64,000 bases of DNA from Anabaena sp. PCC 7108 (GTDB lineage Bacteria; Cyanobacteriota; Cyanobacteriia; Cyanobacteriales; Nostocaceae), in contig NZ_KB235896.1 of the NCBI RefSeq assembly GCF_000332135.1, positions 496,001 through 560,000 of the forward strand, given 5' to 3'. Shown here piece after piece: positions 7,576-15,647 of this stretch. The translations under genes and the position numbers were made by a program. The notes beneath the pieces were generated by a model. The model made no database searches. It was not told the origin of the DNA and saw only the letters and a program-made list of their open reading frames with translations. Each line of letters opens with the position of its first letter. Position 1 is the stretch's first letter.

Positions 7576-8646
7576 ATGACATTACCATTAAAAAAATATC
7601 CTCTAATTGGAATTGTTACTGTGCTGGTACTAAATGTAAATATTAGTCCAGTAATTTCAACCTCTTCCCCAGTTAACTCAACTCAATTGAATATCAAACC
7701 TCTCTCCAAACCTCTCTTCACCCCCCTAAAGTCTCCCCTACAGGGGGGACAAAAACTGAGCCTCTCCTTTCAGGAGAGGTTTGGAGAGGTGGAGAGAGGC
7801 TTTAACTCACCTTTCCCTGGTTGGGGGGTTAGGTCTTTTTTAGCTCAAACTACCCGTCAAACAGCGTTAGATTGGTTAAATAAAGGATTACAGGCGATTA
7901 AGGGGGGAAATATGCAAGATGCAATTAGCGCTTTTCGCCAAGCAATTCAACTTGATTCGACATTAGCACCAGCGCATTATAATTTGGGTTTAGCATTGCG
8001 ACAAGCGGGACAGTTACAACCAGCAGCAGATGCATTTTATCAAGCGACGCAAGCAGATCCTCAATTTGCACCAGCTTTTGCTAATTTAGGAGGTGCGTTG
8101 TTAGAAGGGAATAATTTACAGTTAGCGGTTGATTATTTAGAACGAGCGCTTCAACTAGATCCGCAACTGGGTTTTGCCCATTATAACTTAGGACTGGTCA
8201 GAGAAATACAAAAAGATTGGCAGAGTGCGATCGCATCTTTTCAGCAAGCCATTATCTATAGTCCGAATTCCCCAGAACCCGCTTATCATTTAGGGATGTC
8301 TTATTTGCAACAAAATAAAATTGAACTTGCAAAAGAAGCCTTTACCAAAGCAATCACCATAAATCCTAGATATGCAGAAGCTTATTATAATCTTGGCTCA
8401 ATTTGGTTTAATCAGGGCAAATTTAACGAAGCATTAACAGCATTTAGAAAATCAGCCGAAGTAAATTCCAATTATGCTGATGCTTATTATGGTGCAGGAC
8501 TAGTATTTATACAAAAAAAACAATATTCAGAAGCAATAAAAGTATTAAAATATGCCAGAGATTTATATAAAACTCAGAAGAATTCCCAATGGGCAATAAA
8601 TGCTGAACAATTGTTAATACAAGCACAAAACTTAAATAACAATTAA
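7576..8646 (+). CDS. Exported tetratricopeptide-repeat protein
   Basis: 356 residues. A hydrophobic N-terminus (about 8-25) looks like a signal sequence. Residues from about 95 to the end form six to seven TPR units with the W..LG..Y/F...A...P pattern, for example AHYNLGLALRQAGQLQPAADAF. TPR proteins mediate protein-protein contacts; the partner is unknown. Residues about 45-87 are proline- and glycine-rich and are encoded by a repeat-type DNA insert (7706-7836), so this stretch is probably an acquired linker. The ATG at 7576 follows the MITE-like element, and no good ribosome-binding site is seen. Confidence 0.8.
   Translation: MTLPLKKYPLIGIVTVLVLNVNISPVISTSSPVNSTQLNIKPLSKPLFTPLKSPLQGGQKLSLSFQERFGEVERGFNSPFPGWGVRSFLAQTTRQTALDWLNKGLQAIKGGNMQDAISAFRQAIQLDSTLAPAHYNLGLALRQAGQLQPAADAFYQATQADPQFAPAFANLGGALLEGNNLQLAVDYLERALQLDPQLGFAHYNLGLVREIQKDWQSAIASFQQAIIYSPNSPEPAYHLGMSYLQQNKIELAKEAFTKAITINPRYAEAYYNLGSIWFNQGKFNEALTAFRKSAEVNSNYADAYYGAGLVFIQKKQYSEAIKVLKYARDLYKTQKNSQWAINAEQLLIQAQNLNNN
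7706..7836. repeat. palindrome-rich repeat inserted inside the TPR gene
   Basis: Nested inverted repeats (AAACCTCTCTCC / GGAGAGGTTTGGAG and TCCCCTACAGGGGGGA) lie within the reading frame of the TPR gene and keep it open. Sequence of this style, CCCCCCTAAAGTCTCCCC, is normally intergenic in Nostocales, and a related GGGGAGGGGTTAGGGGTGG stretch occurs near 25675. It is most simply an in-frame repeat insertion after the signal sequence. Confidence 0.6.
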
Positions 8647-8661
8647 ATAACCAATTAAATC

Positions 8662-8784
8662 AGGACTTACGCAACTGGCACATTGGTAGGGTGCATCAGA
8701 CGGCATAAATCCTGCAAATAACCAGATTGTTGATATCTGACGCACCCTACAACAGATTTTTAGTGTGACACTTGCGTAAGTCCT
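8662..8784. mobile_element. MITE-like element, copy 1 (AGGACTTACGCAA ends)
   Basis: 123 bp with 13-bp perfect terminal inverted repeats AGGACTTACGCAA and internal arms GTAGGGTGC(A/G)TCAGA / TCTGACGCACCCTAC. A second copy is at 25327-25472. The central segment reads in the same direction in both copies while the outer arms are exchanged. Non-coding; it fills the gap between the TPR and PsiE-like genes. Confidence 0.75.
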
Positions 8785-8880
8785 ATAAATAACAAACCAC
8801 GCTGAGGCGCGAACCTTTAATATTACGTAACAATAAGATAATTGGGTTAACTGGCTGGTGTGGTCTGAATCCCAATAGTA

Positions 8881-9441
8881 ATGAAAATGTATACGCAGAA
8901 ACGCTTCAAGAGCCGATTTTTATTTTTTGACCGTTGGTTAGATCGTCATGCAATCGTTCGCAACATGGAGGCCTTCCAAGACTTAATTGTCATTTTCCTC
9001 TGTTTAGCCTTATTTGCAGTCATGTTAGTACAATTGTGGGGAATATTTATTGCTCTCACTCATTCACTAGACTACAAACAAGTAACAGCTAAAATGTTAT
9101 TTGTATTAATTCTAGTTGAGTTATTTCGACTACTTATGGTTTACTTACAAGAGCATAGTATTGCTGTTGGTGTAGCAGTCGAAGTAGCAATTGTTTCCGT
9201 TTTGAGAGAAGTAGTAGTTCATGGTGCGCTAGATATTTCGGGAATACAAACAGCAGCAATTTGTGGCTTATTACTTATTTTGGGTGGATTATTATTAGTC
9301 TGTGCCAAAACACCTCACATGGATTGTATGAGTGCTAACACAAAATCTTGTCCAATTTTGCATTCAGGAAGGAGAGAAGAGGAAAATGAACTAGAATTTA
9401 GATATTCACGTACCTGTGATGAAAACCAACCTCCTGCATAA
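8881..9441 (+). CDS. PsiE-like phosphate-starvation-inducible membrane protein
   Basis: 186 residues with four hydrophobic segments: DLIVIFLCLALFAVMLVQL near 35, KMLFVLILVELFRLLMV near 75, VAVEVAIVSVLREVV near 100 and an ICGLLLILGGLLLVCA segment near 130. The hydrophobic pattern and the ELFRLL..YL...IAV block match the PsiE family (PF06146-type). These are small inner-membrane proteins, often phosphate-responsive in E. coli; their biochemical function is unknown. The C-terminal about 40 residues are polar. Starts at 8881 or 8887 are both possible. Confidence 0.8.
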   Translation: MKMYTQKRFKSRFLFFDRWLDRHAIVRNMEAFQDLIVIFLCLALFAVMLVQLWGIFIALTHSLDYKQVTAKMLFVLILVELFRLLMVYLQEHSIAVGVAVEVAIVSVLREVVVHGALDISGIQTAAICGLLLILGGLLLVCAKTPHMDCMSANTKSCPILHSGRREEENELEFRYSRTCDENQPPA

Positions 9442-9621
9442 ATAAGCCAAAAGACATCATTCTCTGGCTAGATAAACCAAGCCATAAAAGTAGCAAGTGG
9501 GAATACCAAATACTTGAGGCTGCTAATGCAGCCTTGATACTTTTCCCTCAGCTTTTTGGTAGATGAATGACTCTTTGAGAGTGAGTATAAATTAATTAGA
9601 AACTTTCAAAAGGGTAAATTT

Positions 9622-9861
9622 ATGACTACTGGTAACGGGCAATCGCAACAACCCATTAGTAATTTAGAGTACGACTTCATTACCGTACTGCACAACAAAG
9701 CCGCAGCAGTACAAGCTTACGAACGTTACATTCAAGATGCACAAGAAGTTAATTCTCAGCCTTGTGTAGAATTGTTCCAAAAATTACGTCAATCAGAAAT
9801 TGAAGAAGCACAAGAAATTCGTCATCATCTGCAACAAGTGATGGCACAAGGAAGGATGTAA
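9622..9861 (+). CDS. Conserved small helical protein of unknown function
   Basis: 79 residues, all predicted helical: NLEYDFITVLHNKAAAVQAYERY followed by CVELFQKLRQSEIEEAQEIRHHLQQ. The spacing of helix pairs with E/H residues resembles small ferritin-like or DUF2383-like four-helix proteins, but no metal site is convincing at this length. AAAAGGG precedes the ATG. I regard it as a real cyanobacterial small gene without known role. Confidence 0.65.
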   Translation: MTTGNGQSQQPISNLEYDFITVLHNKAAAVQAYERYIQDAQEVNSQPCVELFQKLRQSEIEEAQEIRHHLQQVMAQGRM

Positions 9862-9876
9862 ACTTTAAATCCGTAG

Positions 9877-9903
9877 GGTGCGTTAGCAACAGCGTAACGC
9901 ACC
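9877..9903. repeat. palindromic GGTGCGTTA...TAACGCACC repeat
   Basis: Inverted repeat with a 9-bp loop just after the small helical gene. The same core recurs near 35811-35836 and is related to the GTAGGGTGCGTCAGA arms of the MITE-like elements. Confidence 0.65.
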
Positions 9904-9932
9904 ATTAGCATTTTTGAATAGGTCTTATAAAT

Positions 9933-10620
9933 TTACAAATCATCGAATTTTTTATTTACTTCCAGAATTTCTAATCCAACGTCAATTCTATTACGACACC
10001 ACATTGCGTTTTCTTTAGACCAGTTTAAATCTTCAACAAGATATTGCTGAATTAATTCAGTATTTATCTTCTTTCTTTTACAAAAACCCGAAGCTGCACA
10101 AATAAATAAATCAAGCCTTTCAATATCATTACGATGATAGCTTTGTGGATGAGAACTCAGGTATCTTTCAAATCGCTCTCTTGTTTTTGGAGATGAAATG
10201 ATTTCATTTAGTCCAATATCTTCTTTTGATATTTCAATAGAAATATTCTGAACACCAGAATTAATAAATTTATTAAAATCTTGATAAAATCGCCTTAGTA
10301 AAGCGTTATATTCTAGCATTGATATATAGCCATGCTGCGAATTAAAAATATTTACTATGGAATAATATAATTGGTCATTTTTTCGAGTTTTTTTAGTCAC
10401 AATATTTCTTTTAGTTATAAGAAATTTTGGTTGGTGGTAGCCATTATCTAAAGATAGAATACAGGAGGGCTTACTCGTTTCTTTTATATGTTCTTCAGAT
10501 TCTTTTTGGAGATAAGTCCAATCCTTAACCTGTTGAGTGAAATCTTTAATAACATTAATTAATAAATTCGGTATCACTCATTTCTTTTGATTTTAAGTTT
10601 AATTCTTGATAAGCATTCAT
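9933..10620 (-). pseudogene. Hypothetical protein, probably frameshifted near the N-terminus
   Basis: The longest open frame (9933-10577, 214 residues) starts at a weak GTG. Upstream, another frame starting with ATG at 10620, with an AGG eight bases before it, encodes MNAYQELNLKSKEMSDTEFIN and then stops. The junction contains TTAATTAA (10555-10562), a tandem TTAA. With a single TTAA the two frames join as ...TEFINVIKDFTQQ..., a natural-looking protein of about 228 residues. So either the gene is disrupted by a 4-bp duplication or it is phase-variable. The product is soluble, lysine-rich, with no recognised domain. An alternative is a functional shorter protein from the GTG. Confidence 0.55.
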
Positions 10621-10794
10621 TTAATTAACCTAAAAATATTTAATTTGCTTGACAAGGATGTAGGAAACCACCTGAATTAAATTCTATGTTGGTCACGAGC
10701 GATAACTAAGCAATATATAGAAATCGTGCCTTTTTCCCCTGCTTCTATCTTTAAAAAGATACACCTCCGACCACCGAAAAAGGTTTAAAATCTC

Positions 10795-11055
10795 TTAGAC
10801 AATTGCCAAATCATAATGCAAAACTAAAATTTCATCTGCTCTTAACGTAGCCATTGCATATTCACACCCTTGAGAGTCAGCAAATTCTACTAAATAATAA
10901 CATTCTTCTCCTTCCTCATAAACTTCTACAATTGTTCCGACTTGCCCATTTGGTAAACTTGAAATAGAAGTATAATCTTCTTCCACCAAGGTTAATCGCT
11001 CAACTGGAATAGGCTTGAGAGTGGCGATAGTATCTAAAAGTTTAAGTTTTTTCAT
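10795..11055 (-). CDS. DUF4926 domain protein (putative antitoxin/immunity partner)
   Basis: 86 residues with the DUF4926 pattern LPNGQVGTIVEVYEEGEECYYLVEFAD...ATLRADEILVL, a small beta-barrel-like fold. It overlaps the upstream DUF6883 gene by 14 bp, so the two are translationally coupled. DUF4926 genes commonly follow DUF6883 genes in cyanobacteria, suggesting a toxin-antitoxin or toxin-immunity pair; this is inferred from gene pairing, not from known activity. Confidence 0.75.
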   Translation of the reverse strand: MKKLKLLDTIATLKPIPVERLTLVEEDYTSISSLPNGQVGTIVEVYEEGEECYYLVEFADSQGCEYAMATLRADEILVLHYDLAIV

Positions 11056-11386
11056 CTAATTTAAGAAACGCAGTAATCAAGCGTGGATTAGGATTTTTAG
11101 CAGTAATTTCCCAGATTGTCCGCAGTCTAATTCCATCTGTATCAGGTACTATCCAATCTACCTTAAACTGTTCACCAAATGGTGTTGTGTTTTGCTGGAC
11201 AACTTCACCTGATATTGCGGCTGTTTGTACAAGTTCACGCAAAATATTAGCATCTTCAACTTTAATTCCTAAAACTGATGCAAAAACCCTAGCTTTATGT
11301 TTTCCACTAGGATGTTCTAGGTTTAGGCAGTAGTCAGTTAGCTTTTCCATAGCTATCTCTGACTTTTCGCCATTGGGTAATTTCAT
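11042..11386 (-). CDS. DUF6883 domain protein (putative toxin)
   Basis: 114 residues. The motif LEHPSGKHKARVFASVLGI near residue 27-45 and the C-terminal block VDWIVPDTDGIRLRTIWEI fit DUF6883, a domain also seen at the C-terminus of polymorphic toxins. As a stand-alone gene coupled to DUF4926 it is a candidate toxin. It is first in the pair; in classical type II modules the antitoxin is usually first, so the order is reversed. Activity is unproven. Confidence 0.7.
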   Translation of the reverse strand: MKLPNGEKSEIAMEKLTDYCLNLEHPSGKHKARVFASVLGIKVEDANILRELVQTAAISGEVVQQNTTPFGEQFKVDWIVPDTDGIRLRTIWEITAKNPNPRLITAFLKLDEKT

Positions 11387-11498
11387 CTTTTGAATTTGGG
11401 TAGATGCACCTAATACAATAACTACTTATTTAAGATTATATCAATAAATCACATCTCCTCCGCGAACCTCTGCGCTTACCTCCGCGTTTCCTCTGCGT

Positions 11499-11537
11499 TA
11501 AAAAACAATACCCCTCTCCGCCACCGGAAAGGGGTAA
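11499..11537 (-). terminator. Rho-independent terminator of ndhC-K-J
   Basis: On the minus strand TACCCCTTTCCG / CGGAGAGGGGTA form a 12-bp stem with a 4-base loop, followed by TTGTTTTTT. It lies about 25 bp beyond the ndhJ stop. Confidence 0.8.
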
Positions 11538-11561
11538 ATCATAGCTGCAACTCAGCACTAC

Positions 11562-12089
11562 CTAATAAGCATCTTGCAACTCATAGAAATCAGGCGAAAT
11601 GTAATCCTTACGTAAAGGCCAACCCACCCAATCTTCCGGCATCAAAATCCGCTTCAAATTGGGATGACCTTCATAGATAATGCCATACATATCGTAAGAC
11701 TCACGCTCTTGCCAGTCCGCAGTCTTCCAAATCCAGTAAACTGAAGGCACAGAGGGATTTTCTCTAGGTAAGAACACCTTGACTCGGACTTCTGCCGGCT
11801 TATCAGCATTATCACTGACTTTAACCAAGTGATAAACACTCACCAATTCTTGTCCTGGACCCAAGTCAATACCTCCTTGAAACTGGAGATAATTAAACCC
11901 GTAGGCGTACAAAGCTGTAGCAGTAGGAAGTAAGAAATCTGCTGCTACCTTAATAATCTCCACCCCGTTCACGTCTGGGGCTAAAGATTCATGGTCAAAG
12001 CCATTTTCCGTCAACCACTGAGAAACTTGACCAGCAGGAACTATAGACTCTTCTGCTGCGGGAACCAATTTAGATTCTTCTTCAGCCAC
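11562..12089 (-). CDS. ndhJ: NAD(P)H-quinone oxidoreductase subunit J
   Basis: 175 residues, the 30-kDa-type subunit (NuoC homologue) of the peripheral arm of NDH-1. The hallmark [10 protein letters not shown]...[13 protein letters not shown]...PLRKDY near residues 125-165 is intact. In cyanobacteria NDH-1 accepts electrons from ferredoxin and drives respiration, cyclic electron flow and CO2 uptake. Last gene of ndhC-K-J; its start overlaps the ndhK stop by 8 bp. Confidence 0.97.
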   Translation of the reverse strand: MAEEESKLVPAAEESIVPAGQVSQWLTENGFDHESLAPDVNGVEIIKVAADFLLPTATALYAYGFNYLQFQGGIDLGPGQELVSVYHLVKVSDNADKPAEVRVKVFLPRENPSVPSVYWIWKTADWQERESYDMYGIIYEGHPNLKRILMPEDWVGWPLRKDYISPDFYELQDAY

Positions 12090-12816
12090 GCTTTTCTTCC
12101 TCCTTTGTCTTTGCTGTCAGTAGCGCTGGTGGTATGGGCATACCCATAGCTTCCGTTAATTCCTTCGGTGGAGTAAAGCGGGTATCTGACTGCATATACT
12201 TACCAGTTAAAATCATTGGTACTGGTTTCAAGTTATGAGTCGTACTGTAATAGCGGTGAGTTTGTTTAATTTGACCCCGTTCTTGCATGGAATCATTGGC
12301 AATTTTCTTCCGCAACTTAATAATTGCGTCAATAATCGCTTCAGGACGGGGAGGACAACCGGGTAAATATACATCGACCGGAATCAGCTTATCAACTCCG
12401 CGCACTGCACTAGGAGAGTCAACACTGAACATTCCCCCAGTAATTGTACAAGCACCCATAGCAATTACATACTTGGGTTCGGGCATTTGTTCATAAAGAC
12501 GCACCAATTGAGGAGCCATCTTCATGGTAATTGTTCCCGCAGTGATAATTAAATCAGCTTGACGGGGGCTAGAACGGGGAATTAGTCCAAAACGGTCAAA
12601 GTCGAATCGAGAGCCGATTAAAGCGGCAAATTCAATGAAGCAGCAAGCTGTACCAAATAGCAAAGGCCACAAACTAGAAAGCCGCGCCCAGTTGTAGAGG
12701 TCATCAACGGTGGTTAAGATGACGTTTTCTGAGAGTTCTTGAGTGACAGTAGGGCGATCAACAGGGTTGATGATACGCTCTTTATCCTGGGTGGTTATAT
12801 TAGAATTCAAGACCAT
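12082..12816 (-). CDS. ndhK: NAD(P)H-quinone oxidoreductase subunit K
   Basis: 244 residues, the NuoB/PSST homologue that binds [4Fe-4S] cluster N2 at the quinone site. The cysteines are present in [17 protein letters not shown] and PGCPPRPEA. The N-terminal 30 residues are variable as in other cyanobacteria. It overlaps ndhC by 10 bp and ndhJ by 8 bp, indicating translational coupling. Confidence 0.97.
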   Translation of the reverse strand: MVLNSNITTQDKERIINPVDRPTVTQELSENVILTTVDDLYNWARLSSLWPLLFGTACCFIEFAALIGSRFDFDRFGLIPRSSPRQADLIITAGTITMKMAPQLVRLYEQMPEPKYVIAMGACTITGGMFSVDSPSAVRGVDKLIPVDVYLPGCPPRPEAIIDAIIKLRKKIANDSMQERGQIKQTHRYYSTTHNLKPVPMILTGKYMQSDTRFTPPKELTEAMGMPIPPALLTAKTKEEEKRG

Positions 12817-13169
12817 TCCAAAGCTCCTTTACGCCATGCGTAAACTAAGGCGATTACGAGAATCGCAATAAAAACTAGCGCTTCAATAAACGCCAATAAA
12901 CCCAAACGGTGGAAAGCAACCGCCCAAGGGTACAAAAATACAGTTTCTACGTCAAAAACGACAAAAACCAGTGCGAACATATAGTAGCGAATGTTGAATT
13001 GAATCCAGGCTCCGCCAATGGGTTCCATGCCGGATTCATAAGTGGTGCGCCGTTCTGGGCTGAAGCTACTAGGTCTGAGGAGCTTGGACGCTGAGAGCGC
13101 CAGGGCTGGTACTAGGCTACAGAGAAGGAAGAAGCCTAGAAGGTATTCGTAACCGCTGAGGACAAACAC
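12807..13169 (-). CDS. ndhC: NAD(P)H-quinone oxidoreductase subunit 3
   Basis: 120 residues with three membrane helices (about 5-25, 60-80, 90-110), the NuoA homologue. The loop with [19 protein letters not shown] and the [12 protein letters not shown] segment are diagnostic. First gene of the ndhC-K-J operon; the promoter should lie in 13170-13395. Confidence 0.97.
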   Translation of the reverse strand: MFVLSGYEYLLGFFLLCSLVPALALSASKLLRPSSFSPERRTTYESGMEPIGGAWIQFNIRYYMFALVFVVFDVETVFLYPWAVAFHRLGLLAFIEALVFIAILVIALVYAWRKGALEWS

Positions 13170-13395
13170 AATGGATATCTACCGCTGATGGTGTAATTGA
13201 AATGGAGAATTTTCCTTTACATTATATCTTTCCAGGCTTTCTGAAATCGTGGAATTAGACACACTGAGGGTAGGGTGTTGATTTGATTGTAAATTAATTT
13301 AAAAATGCTCATGCAGTTTCTAGAAATAGCAAGAAATGGGTGGCATTGAACCACTGCTATTCATAAATTGAGGAATGGGTGAATAAATTAACAGT

Positions 13396-14286
13396 ATGAA
13401 TTCCTCGATAGAAACTACTAATAGTTACAATAGAGAAGCCTATAAATGCATTGCTAAAGCGATAGCGAAGCGCTCCGTAGGAATCGCATTTATGCAGAAA
13501 AATCATCTACACCAGCCTGACTTGCAAACCGTAGCTCAACACGTACAACTGAGTGAATATCACTTTCAGCGCTTATTTACGAAATGGGCAGGAATCAGTC
13601 CCAAACGTTTCTGGCAATATCTCACGGTTGAATATGCAAAATCAAAAATCACTGAGACTAAGAGCCTTTTATCTCTGACTATGGATGTCGGGTTATCGAG
13701 TCCAGGACGTTTACACGACTTGTTTGTGAAGCTAGAAGCCATGTCACCCGGTGAATTTAAGTCTGGGGGTGCTGGGTTGAAGATTTGGTATGGTATTCAT
13801 GAAACCCCTTTTGGTGATTGTCTCATTGCCACAACAGCACGTGGCATCTGCAATCTTCATTTCCTGAATGCAAAAGATGAAGAAATTGCTGAAAATAACC
13901 TGCGTACAGAATGGAAAAATGCAGAAATCATTCATGATCAGCAAGTGACAAGAGAAACTATCACTCGCATCTTCCAACCAGTTGCAGACAATAGTCCTCC
14001 CTTAGTCCTTGACGTTAAAGGGACTAACTTCCAGATTCAAGTTTGGCGATCGCTGCTGAGAGTTCCCTGGGGAGGAATTACCACCTATAAGGGTTTAGCA
14101 GCATCAATGGGTCGTCCAACCGCTGCTAGAGCCGTAGGTAACGCAATTGGAAGTAATCCAGTTGCCTACTTAATTCCCTGTCATCGCGTGATTCGAGAAT
14201 CGGGTGAGATGGGTGGTTATAGGTGGGGATTAGAACGTAAGACGGTTCTCCTGGGATGGGAAGCTAGTCGAAATCAGCTAAGTTAA
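13396..14286 (+). CDS. Ada-type AraC regulator / methylated-DNA-protein-cysteine methyltransferase
   Basis: 296 residues: an AraC-type helix-turn-helix region (about 38-115, QTVAQHVQLSEYHFQRLFTKWAGISPKRF) fused to an O6-methylguanine-DNA methyltransferase domain (about 125-290) with the acceptor cysteine in IPCHRVI. This matches Ada lacking the N-terminal zinc methyl-phosphotriester domain. It repairs O6-alkylguanine by suicide transfer and may activate repair genes. Residues about 22-31 (AIAKRSVGIA) are encoded by a short palindromic repeat that has inserted in frame at 13459-13487, before the HTH. Monocistronic, convergent with the vapC remnant. Confidence 0.9.
   Translation: MNSSIETTNSYNREAYKCIAKAIAKRSVGIAFMQKNHLHQPDLQTVAQHVQLSEYHFQRLFTKWAGISPKRFWQYLTVEYAKSKITETKSLLSLTMDVGLSSPGRLHDLFVKLEAMSPGEFKSGGAGLKIWYGIHETPFGDCLIATTARGICNLHFLNAKDEEIAENNLRTEWKNAEIIHDQQVTRETITRIFQPVADNSPPLVLDVKGTNFQIQVWRSLLRVPWGGITTYKGLAASMGRPTAARAVGNAIGSNPVAYLIPCHRVIRESGEMGGYRWGLERKTVLLGWEASRNQLS
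13459..13487 (-). repeat. palindromic GCGATTCCTACGGAGCGCTTCGC module inside the Ada-like gene
   Basis: The 29-bp sequence is, in reverse orientation, nearly identical to the module at 40416-40444 inside the old-yellow-enzyme gene. The reading frame is preserved. Related copies occur at about 14681, 25269, 52041 and 61407. Confidence 0.75.
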
Positions 14287-14299
14287 GCCTTTGCATCAC

Positions 14300-14811
14300 C
14301 TACCACAGTATATTTGTTTGGTAGGTTTTAAATGCACCGTCTTTCGTGATCACAGGTATACTTTCTGCTAAACTTTGGGCGATTATGAGCCTGTCAAATG
14401 GATCTTTATGGTGAAAAGGCAGCTTTGCTAACTCATCTAAATGTTCTGGTTGTATTTCAAGTAACTCAATAGCATTTCCATACACTTCCCGCTTAACTAA
14501 CTCAGTGAGCGCCATGCCAAGTTCTAGCTTGCCGATACTAACCTTGATAGACATCTCCCAGAGACTCGCAATGCTCAAAAATCTCTGGTTTTCTTGGTTT
14601 TCGATCAAATTCCTGGCCGCGTTACTACTCCCTTCACAATGTAAAACTACATATCTTCTTCCTTCTTCCTTCGCGCTCTATCCCTACGGGACACTTCGTG
14701 AACGCGTCTTTGCGGTTCATTTAATCCATATTCTTCCAGTGATTAGGGAGTAAGATTGAGAATACCTTCGATAAACCACAGAAACGTATGGGTATCGAGT
14801 AGAAGCTTCAT
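14300..14811 (-). pseudogene. VapC-like PIN-domain toxin, interrupted
   Basis: The 5' part (ATG at 14811) encodes MKLLLDTHTFLWFIEGILNL and stops at 14743. The remainder resumes downstream as ARNLIENQENQRFLSIASLWEM and continues to 14300 with the PIN acidic residues in KDPFDRLIIAQ and PVITKDGAF. About 115 bp of repeat-type sequence separates them. VapC toxins of this subfamily are RNases. The start overlaps the antitoxin stop (ATGA), the usual vapBC arrangement. The downstream piece alone (about 102 residues from a TTG) lacks the first catalytic Asp, so activity is unlikely. Confidence 0.8.
14626..14745. repeat. repeat insertion splitting vapC
   Basis: Non-coding insert containing the CCCTACGGGACACTTCGTGAACGCG module and the AACCGCAAAGACGCG / GCGCGAAGGAAGAAGG sequence style otherwise seen between genes (compare 60120-60165). 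GGGAGTA flanks both sides approximately, as GGGAGTAAG at 14747 and its complement ACTACTCCC at 14624-14632. The exact borders are uncertain. Confidence 0.55.
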
Positions 14812-15035
14812 GGAGTGTATTCCTCAAAGTCCTCTAATGGCTCATCAAAATCATCTGTCATTCTTACTAACCCCTTAGCACTGCCAAATTTAGGACTTGC
14901 CCTTACTGCTGTAATTGGCACAATTTTGAAAGATGATCCATCGTTCCGAGTGATGATAACTTCTTCTCCACCTGCCACTTCTTCAATTAGCTTTGCCAGT
15001 TGAGTCTCAGCTTCTTTCAAGTTAATCTGGTGCAT
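14808..15035 (-). CDS. VapB/Phd-type antitoxin
   Basis: 75 residues from the ATG at 15035: MHQINLKEAETQLAKLIEEV followed by GGEEVIITRNDGSSFKIVPI, the Phd/YefM-like fold of antitoxins that pair with PIN toxins; the acidic C-terminus (DDFDEPLEDFEEYTP) would wrap the toxin. GGAAA stands upstream of this ATG. A longer frame begins at a TTG (15098) overlapping the HIT gene stop but adds an unlikely N-terminus. The cognate toxin is broken, so this is an orphan antitoxin. Confidence 0.8.
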   Translation of the reverse strand: MHQINLKEAETQLAKLIEEVAGGEEVIITRNDGSSFKIVPITAVRASPKFGSAKGLVRMTDDFDEPLEDFEEYTP

Positions 15036-15094
15036 TGATGGTTTCCAGCCAAAAAACCGATGTCTTGAATATAGCTTCTTTGTGAGGTCATTGT

Positions 15095-15562
15095 TCAAGG
15101 AGCATTGTTGCTATTACAAAGTTTTTGATGACGTTTAATGGACTCAGCTATTTCATACATTAATGGCTTATCCCGTTCTAAATTGAATGGTGTGGCATTT
15201 TTCCAATCATAAAACCATACTGGCTTTCGTCGCTTATCCTCTGGCTCGATCGGATATCTTGGAAAAACATGGGCGTGTAGTGCTGCCTCACTGTTACCTA
15301 AAATCTCGTAATTGATGCGAGTAGCACCAGTGACTTCCAGCAGTGCATCTCCCAATAATGTCATGTCTTGCAAGAAGTTTAGACGCTGATCCATTGTTAA
15401 AGCATTTAGGTCTGGAACCACAGGATCGGGTAGCAAGAGAGAGTAACCCCGCAAAAACTGCACATCTCCAAGTACTACCCAACCTGATCCAACACGGCAA
15501 ATTACGGTGGGATTAGTTCCCTGTCGTGCGGCCTCAACTCGATCATGAATGAGAGTGGACAT
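15095..15562 (-). CDS. HIT-family hydrolase
   Basis: 155 residues. The histidine-triad motif is HAHVFPRY near residue 97, preceded by NYEILGNSEAAL. HIT proteins are nucleotide hydrolases or transferases acting on dinucleoside polyphosphates or AMP-lysine-type adducts; the precise substrate is not evident. It lies directly upstream of the antitoxin gene in the same direction and may be cotranscribed. Confidence 0.85.
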   Translation of the reverse strand: MSTLIHDRVEAARQGTNPTVICRVGSGWVVLGDVQFLRGYSLLLPDPVVPDLNALTMDQRLNFLQDMTLLGDALLEVTGATRINYEILGNSEAALHAHVFPRYPIEPEDKRRKPVWFYDWKNATPFNLERDKPLMYEIAESIKRHQKLCNSNNAP

Positions 15563-15647
15563 ATAAAATTACTAAATAGAAAAGCCTAACAAATATGTCA
15601 TAATTTGTAACGTATCTTTAAGATTTGCCCTCTGGGAGGCTTTAGCC

